64,000 bases of DNA from Tritrichomonas musculus (taxonomy: Eukaryota; Parabasalia; Tritrichomonadida; Tritrichomonadidae), in assembly GCA_039105265.1 (NCBI GenBank), contig JAPFFF010000049.1, positions 62,001 through 126,000 on the forward strand, given 5' to 3'. The notes under the pieces were generated by a model. That model was given only the letters and a program-made list of their open reading frames with translations, was not told where the DNA came from and did no database searches. Every line of letters begins with the position of its first letter. Positions within the stretch are counted from its first letter, which is position 1. This document shows, one piece after another, positions 56,906 to 64,000 of this stretch. The translations under genes and the position numbers were made by a program.

Positions 56906-57991
56906 ATGAACAAAAAGCATTTTAAGACAATTAATGAGCTTCATTCTTTTTTTCCTTGGAGATCTGCCTCTAAATTTGTTCCACTCGCAAAACGATATGG
57001 ATTCACTGAAGAAGCCGCATTAGATTATTTAAGGAAGATAGTACATGATGTAAAGGTACCAAAGGCAAAGTTTATGAATATCTATTCTAAACACTCTGGA
57101 GGATATCAAATGGACACATTCATCAATGATAAGACAAAGGATGGTCTCAACTATTTGATGCTAATTAATATTAACACAAGAAAAGCATATTGTTATCCAA
57201 TGAAGGGGAAAGGTGCAAAAGAAGTAGTCAAGGCATTAAATAAATTTTTTGAGGACGAGCCAGATGTCTATTCGATAACATCAGATCAGGATGCTGCTTA
57301 CTTGTCCAATGATGTATTACAGTTGATGAAGACCAAAAATATTGTTTACACTACTACCGAGGATAATAATCATAATGTACTAGGTATCATAAATAGGTTC
57401 ATGAGAACGATCAGAGACATGGTAGGCGAGAAAAGGTTCATCAATGAGAAAGAAATGGATAGTTTAATAGATTCATACAACAATTCTCCCCACAGGTCAT
57501 TGGACTATAAGATACCAAACGAGATGACAGAGAAAGATGAAAAAGAATATGTAAAAACCAAGTCGCAAAACAATCCATATGACTTTAAGCCAAATGATAG
57601 AGTTAGAATTATTCAAGCCAAGGAGCCATTTTCGAAGCGCAGGAACAAGGTAAGCAAGGAAGCATATATAGTTGATTCAAAGGCTGGGAACCAATTTACA
57701 ATTAAGTCCAAAGATGAGTCAATAGACAAACTCCCTGGTTATAGGTTAATCAAGACACAAAACAAAATTATTGCACAAACACTTAAGGGAGGCAAGAGAG
57801 GTATTGTGGAGAAGATTATTTCTTATGATACAACAAAGAACAAATATAAAATTAAATACAGCGAAGGAACAGAAGACATCATACCGGCTAAAAATTTACG
57901 AGAAGGTGCTCCAACAAAGCTATCTAATCTTGAAGTGGATTACTGGTCAAAGAAGAAAAATATACCCAATGGAATAAAAAAGTGGATTTAA
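56906..57991 (+). CDS. RVE integrase (element F)
   Basis: 361 residues. N-terminal helical zinc-less region (WRSASKFVPLAKRYGFTEEA), catalytic core with GGYQMDTFINDKTKDGLNYL, LININTRKAYCYPM, YSITSDQDAAYLSNDV, NHNVLGIINRFMRTIRDMVG and YNNSPHRSLDYKIPNEMTEK. A chromo- or SH3-like C-terminus follows (GIVEKIISYDTTKNKYKIKY, EGTEDIIPAKNLR). Compact and close to the usual Polinton integrase length. It starts 11 bp after the preceding stop. The product inserts element DNA. Confidence 0.87.
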   Translation: MNKKHFKTINELHSFFPWRSASKFVPLAKRYGFTEEAALDYLRKIVHDVKVPKAKFMNIYSKHSGGYQMDTFINDKTKDGLNYLMLININTRKAYCYPMKGKGAKEVVKALNKFFEDEPDVYSITSDQDAAYLSNDVLQLMKTKNIVYTTTEDNNHNVLGIINRFMRTIRDMVGEKRFINEKEMDSLIDSYNNSPHRSLDYKIPNEMTEKDEKEYVKTKSQNNPYDFKPNDRVRIIQAKEPFSKRRNKVSKEAYIVDSKAGNQFTIKSKDESIDKLPGYRLIKTQNKIIAQTLKGGKRGIVEKIISYDTTKNKYKIKYSEGTEDIIPAKNLREGAPTKLSNLEVDYWSKKKNIPNGIKKWI

Positions 57992-58001
57992 CGAATATTA
58001 A

Positions 58002-58856
58002 ATGTCTAAACAAATAATGAATGAAGTGGAATCCTTAATCCAAAAGACAATGAAGAAGAACCAGAAAGAGATAGAGGCAGCACTGATGAAACCTCTCCAT
58101 CCTTCATATCCATTTAGTACGAATGGAATTTATTTTCTTATTGGTAAACCAGGTGCAGGTAAGAGTTATTGGTTGTGGTCTCACATACTCATTACTGAAC
58201 GTCTATTTAAGCACCCGTACTATCAAAAAATAATATTCAGTTCAACAAGTGGCAAAATGGACAAAACCGCTGAGGCAATGAGTAAAGAGGTAAAGACACC
58301 AATAGTATATCTTAATGAAGCCCAATTGATGGATTACCTAAAGAAACACCTCAAAAGAAAAATAAAATATTATGCAATGGTTAAACATGTATTATCTAAG
58401 ATGAAGGAAACAAATGAAGAAATGCAGAGACTTATAAACAAGCACTCCCTCCAAGAAATAGATGATAGAATAGTATATATAGCCAATAAGTTAGTAAAAT
58501 ACCAAACCTCTTCTTACCCATATAATACACTAATAATATTGGATGACTGTGCAGGAAGCGATTTGTTAACACATAATAATACTGAATTCCTTAGACTATT
58601 AACCAAGACAAGACATTATAATATTACCTGCATCATGGCTATTCAGACAATCAGATTCGTACACATAAATGCAAAAAGATTGGCCACGGATATCATATGC
58701 TATAGTGGATACTCAGAAGAAGATTTTACTTCCTTGCTTCAACAAACAAATAACAACCTTAATATCAAGAAGACGGTAAAAGAATATTTACAGCATAGAG
58801 ATCTTCATTCAAAATTTATTATGAACATAACCGCCAATAAATATTACTTTGACTGA
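58002..58856 (+). CDS. DNA-packaging ATPase, FtsK/HerA-A32 type (element F)
   Basis: 284 residues. Walker A YFLIGKPGAGKSYWLWSHIL (about 45-64), Walker B NTLIILDDCAGSDLLTHNNT, sensor-like region LLTKTRHYNITCIMAIQTIR. Sequence is clearly divergent from the B-E enzymes but the plan is the same. It starts 10 bp after the integrase stop and ends 5 bp before the next ATG, so the genes form a tight same-strand series. Confidence 0.85.
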   Translation: MSKQIMNEVESLIQKTMKKNQKEIEAALMKPLHPSYPFSTNGIYFLIGKPGAGKSYWLWSHILITERLFKHPYYQKIIFSSTSGKMDKTAEAMSKEVKTPIVYLNEAQLMDYLKKHLKRKIKYYAMVKHVLSKMKETNEEMQRLINKHSLQEIDDRIVYIANKLVKYQTSSYPYNTLIILDDCAGSDLLTHNNTEFLRLLTKTRHYNITCIMAIQTIRFVHINAKRLATDIICYSGYSEEDFTSLLQQTNNNLNIKKTVKEYLQHRDLHSKFIMNITANKYYFD

Positions 58857-58861
58857 TATAA

Positions 58862-59394
58862 ATGGCAATGAATGAAGGTTCTGAAACAGATAAAATTGAA
58901 CAAACGACATCGCAAAATTCTGGTGGTGGATTTTTGGTAAGTTTATAAATAATGCATGGAATTCGGTAAAATCTGGTGTTGGAAAAGTAGGCAAATTCAT
59001 TAGTGATAGTGCAGTTGGGAAAGCAGGTAAATGGGTATGGAAAAATAAGGCACCAATATTAAATACTATAGGAGGAGCAACACAAGCTTTTGGAGCAATA
59101 ACGGGTAACCCAGCAGCAATAGGTATAGGTAAAGGATTGACAACAATAGCAAGTGGAATAAAAGAAGGAGAAGTAAAGGCAGCACTACAAAAAGCTATAG
59201 CAGAAAGACAACCTAATCCGTTAGGCAGTAATGTAGGGTATTCAGATTTTCCTAGAATTCATTATTCGAGAAAGCCAGCTGCTTATAAAATATATCAGAA
59301 CAGAAGTAAATATGTGGACGAAGCAGAAGCACATATAGCGAAATTGAATAAAAGAAAGAGAAAGAAATCAAGAAAAACAAAGAAAACTCAATAA
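58862..59394 (+). pseudogene. pVI-like protein gene (element F)
   Basis: Gly/Ala-rich amphipathic sequence (NAWNSVKSGVGKVGKFISDS, TIGGATQAFGAITGNPAAIG) with a basic tail (NKRKRKKSRKTKK). Its position between ATPase and MCP-side genes fits the pVI-like family. It looks broken about once. Confidence 0.5.
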
Positions 59395-59415
59395 AATGAT
59401 TTTTTTATCAATTAA

Positions 59416-59991
59416 ATGTCTAAGCATTTGACAGGATCAAAAAGATTACAAGTAATACAGAACTGGCTTAATGGTCGTGAGGACCCTGATTGGGATGTAC
59501 TTCCTACCAAAAAAGAAAACAAATATATAGTAAAAAGAAGAGAGCAACCATTAATGAAACCACCACCTGAACCATTAACTAAAACAGAAACGATTGAAGA
59601 AAAAGTTGTTGGTCAGAATTCCGACCCACCTGAAGAACCGGTAAAAGAAATACCAAAACCCAAAAAAACAATAATAGAAGAACAACCAAAACAAGTATAT
59701 GATCCAACAATAAATATAGAAATACTAAACCAATTAAAGCTATTAGGCGAAGAGTTTAAAAACGAAAGGGCTAAGAAAGAACAGAAGAAAATGATAAAAG
59801 ATGTAATACAAAAACAAAAGAGAAAACCATATTATCCACAGTTTACTCAGCCACAATACATAAACGCCTTGAGCCAAGAAGTCCAAGAGCCCAACAATTT
59901 TGAAGACGAATCAGAAGAGGAACCAATACCAGTAATCCCACCTCAACCTATTCGTAGAAGGCGAAATAATATTTTCTCTGATATGATTTAA
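59416..59991 (+). CDS. Pro/Lys/Glu-rich Polinton protein (191 residues)
   Basis: N-terminus MSKHLTGSKRLQVIQNWLNG, then a low-complexity Pro/Glu/Lys region, a coiled coil (ILNQLKLLGEEFKNERAKKE) and a C-terminal PPQPIRRRRNNIFSDMI. The start follows TTTTTTTATC. A near-copy of the GGTCGGAATTCCGACC palindrome (59,611-59,626) lies inside the coding region and encodes the GQNSD stretch. Function unknown. Confidence 0.55.
   Translation: MSKHLTGSKRLQVIQNWLNGREDPDWDVLPTKKENKYIVKRREQPLMKPPPEPLTKTETIEEKVVGQNSDPPEEPVKEIPKPKKTIIEEQPKQVYDPTINIEILNQLKLLGEEFKNERAKKEQKKMIKDVIQKQKRKPYYPQFTQPQYINALSQEVQEPNNFEDESEEEPIPVIPPQPIRRRRNNIFSDMI
59611..59626. repeat. Near-palindrome GGTCAGAATTCCGACC inside a gene
   Basis: It differs by one base from the perfect palindrome at 14,438-14,453 in element B. 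Here it is in frame in a Pro/Glu-rich region. The relation between two distant Polintons suggests a small dispersed repeat. Confidence 0.45.
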
Positions 59992-60022
59992 TTTGCTTTT
60001 ATTATTTTTCTCAAAAGAAAAT

Positions 60023-61669
60023 ATGTTAAATCCAGAAATTGAACTAAGGACGTCAGCTGAAACATGTACCCAAATTGCTAGCTATTTTGATATTGTTGAT
60101 AATTGTATAGCCTTATCAGATACCAACAAGCAATACACAATTAGTCCACAAACATCATATTCACCATCGCCTCCAATAACTCAAGGCTCATATACAAGTG
60201 CAATTATATCACCTAATACGAATAATACTGCAGATATATATAATGGATTTATTAGAGCAGATATGGAAGTAAAAATAAAAGAAGTTGCTGACAGTAAGAT
60301 AACTGCAGTAACAGGTGATGGATACCAATTTAATAAAGTATGGTTTGGTTTCAAGGATGCTAGAGATGCTGTTGAGAAATATGAAATAGTAGCTAACGGA
60401 ATAACGATATATACCAAGAACTTTGGTTGCGAAGAATCATTTCTAACTGCATGTTGTGCGAATGAAACAACAAAGAGAGCAGATGTATATTCAAAGGCTA
60501 GACATAAAGATATATGGAATGGTAATTCAGGCAGCAGAACAGGATTTATTGTTGACTGGGCAGAAAAATGGGAAGACAAAACATATAAAATTCATCTCAA
60601 AATCGATTTAAGAAGGTTCTTACCATTATCAAATATTAAATACCTTCCAGCATTTGCAGGCAAGATTGAACTCCGATTATTCTTTTCATGTGCAGGTATG
60701 GTATGTTGTCCAATGGGTCCAGGAAAAGAGTTCGAACATGATTATAGTGCTAATTCAAAATATAAATTAGAACCTATTACTAATGAATTTAGACCAATTG
60801 GCGAACTAATCACTATGTACACAGGAACAGGCGCAGAAACAGTTAATAGAGGATCATCATCAGCAGCTGTTAATATAAGCTTTACTAAACTGAATACAAG
60901 TTCGAAAACATTTCAAGTAGCTGAATACTGTATAACTGAATGTTCATCTATTATACCGTGCTTTGGTATTGAGGATAATATTTACTCTAGTCTTGTTCAA
61001 AGGTATGCTGATCCAACTCATCCACTAACATTTCCTACTCAAACACTTTCTGTTTACACTACTACTACCCCGTTAAATAATCCGAATGATAAGACTACTT
61101 GCACAATCACTCCTCGCTTTGTTGATTCGATATACCTATTATTCCCTATAAAGCATACTCATCATACATACTTTAAGAATCCTAACTTTAAGTCCTTCCA
61201 ATTAAACTGTGGAGGTTACGGTAACATTCCTGCTAAACCATTTGGCACGACAGATGAATACCCAGAGTTCTTAGAATATTGTCAGAACGCAATGAACGTG
61301 AATGGAGGACAAAGTGGTTTTAATAAGGAAGTAGTAAACAGTTTAACATATTGTGATAGAGATACGGCTACTAATAAACCTAAATTTATGTATACAAAGG
61401 GAATTCATCCAAATGACAAGAGTAGTTTCTTTATCGGATTACCTACAGAAACTGATAATACATATCAACAAGGATTAACCTCTTTGTCACCTATTAATTT
61501 TGAAATAAATGTAACACAAGAAACTGGTGACAATACATATGCAAAAGCTACTCAAACCCCACCTTTAATATGCCTCTTATTTGATTCATCTATATCTATC
61601 TTAGTTCAGTCAAATGGTATGCCACCTTTAGTTCGCCTTGGCAATTATGATTTGACCTCCAGAGATTAA
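60023..61669 (+). CDS. Major capsid protein, divergent double jelly-roll (element F)
   Basis: 548 residues from the ATG that follows the T-rich leader. It parallels the other MCPs in plan: VWFGFKDARDAVEKYEIVAN (as GFKNAVEFYEDCRFWIN in E), GFIVDWAEKWEDKTYKIHLK, LRRFLPLSNIKYLPAFAGKI, IELRLFFSCAGMVC, and in the second half FVDSIYLLFPIKHTHHTYF and ICLLFDSSISILVQSNGMPP. Identity with B or E is low, so F belongs to a separate lineage. It would form the capsid. Confidence 0.75.
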   Translation: MLNPEIELRTSAETCTQIASYFDIVDNCIALSDTNKQYTISPQTSYSPSPPITQGSYTSAIISPNTNNTADIYNGFIRADMEVKIKEVADSKITAVTGDGYQFNKVWFGFKDARDAVEKYEIVANGITIYTKNFGCEESFLTACCANETTKRADVYSKARHKDIWNGNSGSRTGFIVDWAEKWEDKTYKIHLKIDLRRFLPLSNIKYLPAFAGKIELRLFFSCAGMVCCPMGPGKEFEHDYSANSKYKLEPITNEFRPIGELITMYTGTGAETVNRGSSSAAVNISFTKLNTSSKTFQVAEYCITECSSIIPCFGIEDNIYSSLVQRYADPTHPLTFPTQTLSVYTTTTPLNNPNDKTTCTITPRFVDSIYLLFPIKHTHHTYFKNPNFKSFQLNCGGYGNIPAKPFGTTDEYPEFLEYCQNAMNVNGGQSGFNKEVVNSLTYCDRDTATNKPKFMYTKGIHPNDKSSFFIGLPTETDNTYQQGLTSLSPINFEINVTQETGDNTYAKATQTPPLICLLFDSSISILVQSNGMPPLVRLGNYDLTSRD

Positions 61670-61738
61670 GTAACAAAAATAATTGCGTCTTTCTAATTTA
61701 ATTTTATTTTTTTATTATCACTATACATAAATACCAAA

Positions 61739-62350
61739 ATGACAGAAGAACAAGTTATAGATTTTGTTACAATAAATGAGTATCCTGATTATGAAATACT
61801 TAACCAGTATCCATTCACTATTAGACGAAAGGATAATCATTATGAAGTAAAGGAATATATTGATAAAAGTACTGGATATGTTCGTGTAAATTTAAATAGA
61901 AAACATGCTAAGAAGCATAGGGTTATAGCGAAGCAGTTCCTCCCTAATCCAGATAACCTTCCTTTCATAGATCATCTTAATTGAGATAGAACGGATTATC
62001 ATTTGAGCAATCTTCGTTGGTGTTCTGCAAGTGAAAATAACAGAAATGCTTCAGGAAGACACGGTGTTTCATATGAATTTATAGACAATATACCAGACGA
62101 AGCAATTGTTATTACTCACTATGACCTAAAGAATGAAAGAAGAGTATTTGATGAAAATAAATATTATTACTATTATGATGAAGAGACTGAAGAAGATATC
62201 TTTTACCAAAGGATAACTGATGATGTTTATCGAATCATGCACATTAATACATTTAAAAGTGGTAGAAAATTCATTGCGACAAGAGATATAAATAATAAGC
62301 AAACCACATTCTATATCAATACCTTTAAACACCAATACGGATTAGACTAA
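61739..62350 (+). pseudogene. HNH homing endonuclease gene (element F)
   Basis: Homologous to 24,414-24,998: PDYEILNQYPFTIRRKDNHY (NUMOD4-like), KHRVIAKQFLPNP, YHLSNLRWCSASENNRNASG, and a C-terminal VSYEFIDNIPDEAIVITHYD recognition part. It follows MCP, as does the gene in C. It looks broken about once. Confidence 0.72.
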
Positions 62351-62386
62351 AAAAATTTTATTTATATTTTTTTATTTCTCTACAAA

Positions 62387-62836
62387 ATGGAGCAACAATT
62401 CAAGGTATATGATTACATCAATAATGTTATTTCCCTTGCCGAACACCCAGAAGATTTTAAGGAAAGTAATTTCGCTATTCTTTGCGATAGATATCCAATT
62501 CAACTTTCAAAAAATAAATATTTAGCAAAAGTTATCTACATATCAATTAAGGCGGACAAGAACGTATGGAGGATATATCCGGATAAGATTAAAGAATATG
62601 ATATAGAACACATAGTATTAAATACTAACTCAAGAAGGAAAATTAATTATAAAATGCAAGAATTCTTTGTTAATGGTTCAAATAAGGAACAAGAATATGG
62701 GGAATACAGTTACTACAATTATTCAATAGAATTAGCATCTAAAAAGACTAAAACAATGATAGAGGAATTACGTAAGAAATATGAATTAAATACACCCGAA
62801 CTATTTATCGGTCTCCATCAAGAGCTAGTTCTGTAA
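62387..62836 (+). CDS. Conserved Polinton protein, VYDYINNVISL family
   Basis: 149 residues, homologous to 20,343-20,801 of B along the full length (YDYINNVISLAEHPEDF, IYPDKIKEYDIEHIVL, NSRRKINYKMQEFFVNG, YYNYSIE). Mixed alpha/beta, function unknown. Both copies share a T-run plus CTACAAA leader. Confidence 0.68.
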   Translation: MEQQFKVYDYINNVISLAEHPEDFKESNFAILCDRYPIQLSKNKYLAKVIYISIKADKNVWRIYPDKIKEYDIEHIVLNTNSRRKINYKMQEFFVNGSNKEQEYGEYSYYNYSIELASKKTKTMIEELRKKYELNTPELFIGLHQELVL

Positions 62837-62854
62837 GTCGGAATCTCGACCGAC
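62837..62854. terminator. Palindromic hairpin right after a stop codon
   Basis: GTCGGAATCTCGACCGAC: GTCGG (62,837-62,841) pairs with CCGAC (62,850-62,854). It starts at the first base after the TAA of the 149-residue gene and is followed by a T run. It resembles 14,438-14,453. Confidence 0.45.
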
Positions 62855-62874
62855 CAATTTTTTTTGAAAAAGAA

Positions 62875-63303
62875 ATGAATAAGTACAGAAAACCCAATTC
62901 AACAACAGTTGGAGCAGAGGGGACAATGTTTAACGAAGGAACTAAGACTGAGAAGACAATAGAGTTTAATCACTTTGGCATATTTTCTAATGACAATACT
63001 TACGCAGTTACGTTTAACCCAAGAATCAATAGACCACCAACAAAGTATATGGAAAACAAACCAGTCAAACCACCAAAGAGTAATCAACATAAAACAAAAC
63101 CATTACACGAACCACCTGTTAGTATTACAGATGGAGGGTATTATTTGAAGAAAGATAAAGCACCCAAAGCTCCTATTCTTCCTCCATACTTAAAGAAACC
63201 AGAGAAATTAGGAGAAATACAAGGTAGAGCGGATGAAAGAAATAAAGGAAGGATTGGATACTTTAAACCAATTAATGTTAAGCAAGCTAATATTCATTAC
63301 TGA
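62875..63303 (+). CDS. Pro/Lys-rich Polinton protein (142 residues)
   Basis: Low-complexity basic protein: NKYRKPNSTTVGAEGTMFNE, FNHFGIFSNDNTYAVTFNPR, then Pro/Lys stretches (KYMENKPVKPPKSNQHKTKP, KAPILPPYLKKPEKLG). The start follows TTTTTTTTGAAAAAGAA. Possibly a core or nucleic-acid-binding protein; not identified. Confidence 0.5.
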   Translation: MNKYRKPNSTTVGAEGTMFNEGTKTEKTIEFNHFGIFSNDNTYAVTFNPRINRPPTKYMENKPVKPPKSNQHKTKPLHEPPVSITDGGYYLKKDKAPKAPILPPYLKKPEKLGEIQGRADERNKGRIGYFKPINVKQANIHY

Positions 63304-63330
63304 TTGATTATCAACTTTTTTCGAAAGGAA

Positions 63331-63858
63331 ATGATAAAGAAGAGATCCAACAATGCCGGAGTTAACGCGAACGTTTCATTAGAACCTCAAGCAGCAGCAC
63401 AGTCAACAAGCAATATAAATAATAATATTATTATAAACAAAAGGGATGATGGAAAAGAAGAAATTGTTATCACTCGTAATGTTGAATTAGAAGAGAATCA
63501 AGAAGAAGAAACAAAGGATGTTAAGTGCGTGATACTTGAAACGTATGCAAAAATATTGTTAGACCAGGACAAAGCATTATTATCCAACTTAATATCAAAG
63601 AATTGTATAATTGTCCCTGTTACTGCCTTATCTAATATAATTAAAACAATTATTAAAGCGGAGGTGGTAGAAATAAGTCTTGATGAGGATGTAGGCTGTT
63701 GTGCAGGGAAAGCTAATCCGATACGTAAGATAGATTCCATTAAGATAGTAAATGATAATGGAGAAGTATGTACTGACTTCAAACAAGTATATAACAAAGA
63801 ATATAATGAACTAGTTAACAAATATCATCTGTGTCTTAAGCATGCAGTTAATATGTAA
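63331..63858 (+). CDS. Conserved Polinton protein, ISLDED / CC family (element F)
   Basis: 175 residues from the ATG preceded by CTTTTTTCGAAAGGAA. Variable Asn/Glu-rich N-terminal half, then the conserved domain: YAKILLDQDKALLSNLISKN, IIKAEVVEISLDEDVGCCAG, PIRKIDSIKIVNDNGE, NKEYNELVNKYHLCLKHAV. It matches 18,635 (B) and 42,889 (E) in the acid-then-paired-Cys pattern. Function unknown. Confidence 0.6.
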   Translation: MIKKRSNNAGVNANVSLEPQAAAQSTSNINNNIIINKRDDGKEEIVITRNVELEENQEEETKDVKCVILETYAKILLDQDKALLSNLISKNCIIVPVTALSNIIKTIIKAEVVEISLDEDVGCCAGKANPIRKIDSIKIVNDNGEVCTDFKQVYNKEYNELVNKYHLCLKHAVNM

Positions 63859-63887
63859 TTATTATTTGTTTTTTTATTTTTATCAAA

Positions 63888-64000
63888 ATGACGAGTAAAA
63901 TAGACCTAAACCAATTCAAGAAAACAGAAGTAATAAAGAAATTGTCCAAATCGAAGTCAAGTGAGAATCTGACGTCAATGGATACCCCGAAAAGAGGCAG
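63888..64000 (+). CDS. 5' end of a further element F gene, cut by the window
   Basis: An ATG preceded by TTTTTATCAAA opens a frame to the window end (MTSKIDLNQFKKTEVIKKLS, then SKSKSSENLTSMDTPKRG). Basic and Ser-rich start; no function can be given. Confidence 0.5.
   Translation, partial: MTSKIDLNQFKKTEVIKKLSKSKSSENLTSMDTPKRG

Larger units (their letters stand above)
56277..64000. mobile_element. Polinton element F (runs off the window)
   Basis: All genes are on the + strand: a beta-rich unknown, integrase, ATPase, pVI-like gene, Pro/Lys-rich gene, MCP, HNH gene and four further small genes, the last cut by the window end. This single-strand layout differs from B-E. It shares gene families with B (20,343 and 62,387; 18,635 and 63,331). 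About two breaks are seen. The left terminus is absent, as the element joins the MULE gene in frame at about 56.28 kb. Confidence 0.75.

Noticed and set aside
1-64000. CRISPR arrays, rRNA and tRNA genes.
   Set aside because: No regularly spaced identical repeats with unique spacers, no rRNA-like GC-richer conserved stretches and no cloverleaf-like tRNA sequence were noticed. A tRNAscan-SE run would settle the tRNA question.

Overview
The window is very AT-rich eukaryotic DNA. It has a uniform standard-code coding style, almost no 5' untranslated space, a BspA-type leucine-rich repeat, and stacked DNA transposons and Polintons (Mavericks). Together these point to a trichomonad (parabasalid), with Tritrichomonas-like base composition. 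The species is an inference. I see no ordinary metabolic host gene. The only candidates for host sequence are an asparagine-rich gene end at the left edge and the AT-rich spacers.

Layout, left to right. 0-6.8 kb: a gene end, a short element with 16-bp inverted ends, an 88-bp tandem repeat, and a long intact hAT-type transposase gene that carries a BspA-like leucine-rich domain. Next comes a spacer with a perfect 54-bp hairpin. 6.8-10.7 kb: element A, a rearranged Polinton remnant with PolB parts in opposite orientations. 10.7-21.07 kb: element B, a Polinton with integrase, major capsid protein (MCP), packaging ATPase and many small genes, ending in a terminal repeat. 21.07-32.93 kb: element C, the right-hand part of another Polinton (fibre-like gene, HNH endonuclease, MCP split by a 1.6-kb insertion, ATPase, terminal repeat). 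32.93-36.57 kb: element D, an older Polinton piece whose MCP gene was entered by element C. 36.60-56.28 kb: a MULE (Mutator-like) transposase gene that was itself entered by element E. Element E (36,877-54,584) is a nearly whole 17.7-kb Polinton with terminal inverted repeats of about 360 bp and a 5-bp target duplication. 56.28-64.0 kb: element F, a further Polinton on the + strand that runs off the window.

The Polintons share a core: protein-primed-type PolB, RVE integrase, A32/FtsK-like packaging ATPase, double jelly-roll MCP, a small protein with an amphipathic N-terminus next to MCP, and several conserved unknowns. I did not recognise a maturation protease in any copy. Genes are packed head to head and tail to tail, often only 10-40 bp apart. 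Many are preceded by a T-run motif (TTTTTTATC with a pyrimidine-rich tail) 5-15 nt before the ATG.

The observations I rate most interesting are: the modular exchange of the distal part of the fibre-like gene between near-identical elements C and E; a family of GC-rich double mini-hairpins sitting in frame inside three coding regions; the leucine-rich domain inside a hAT transposase; and the HNH genes beside the MCP gene. All Polinton copies are treated here as fossils, and only their overall state is given.
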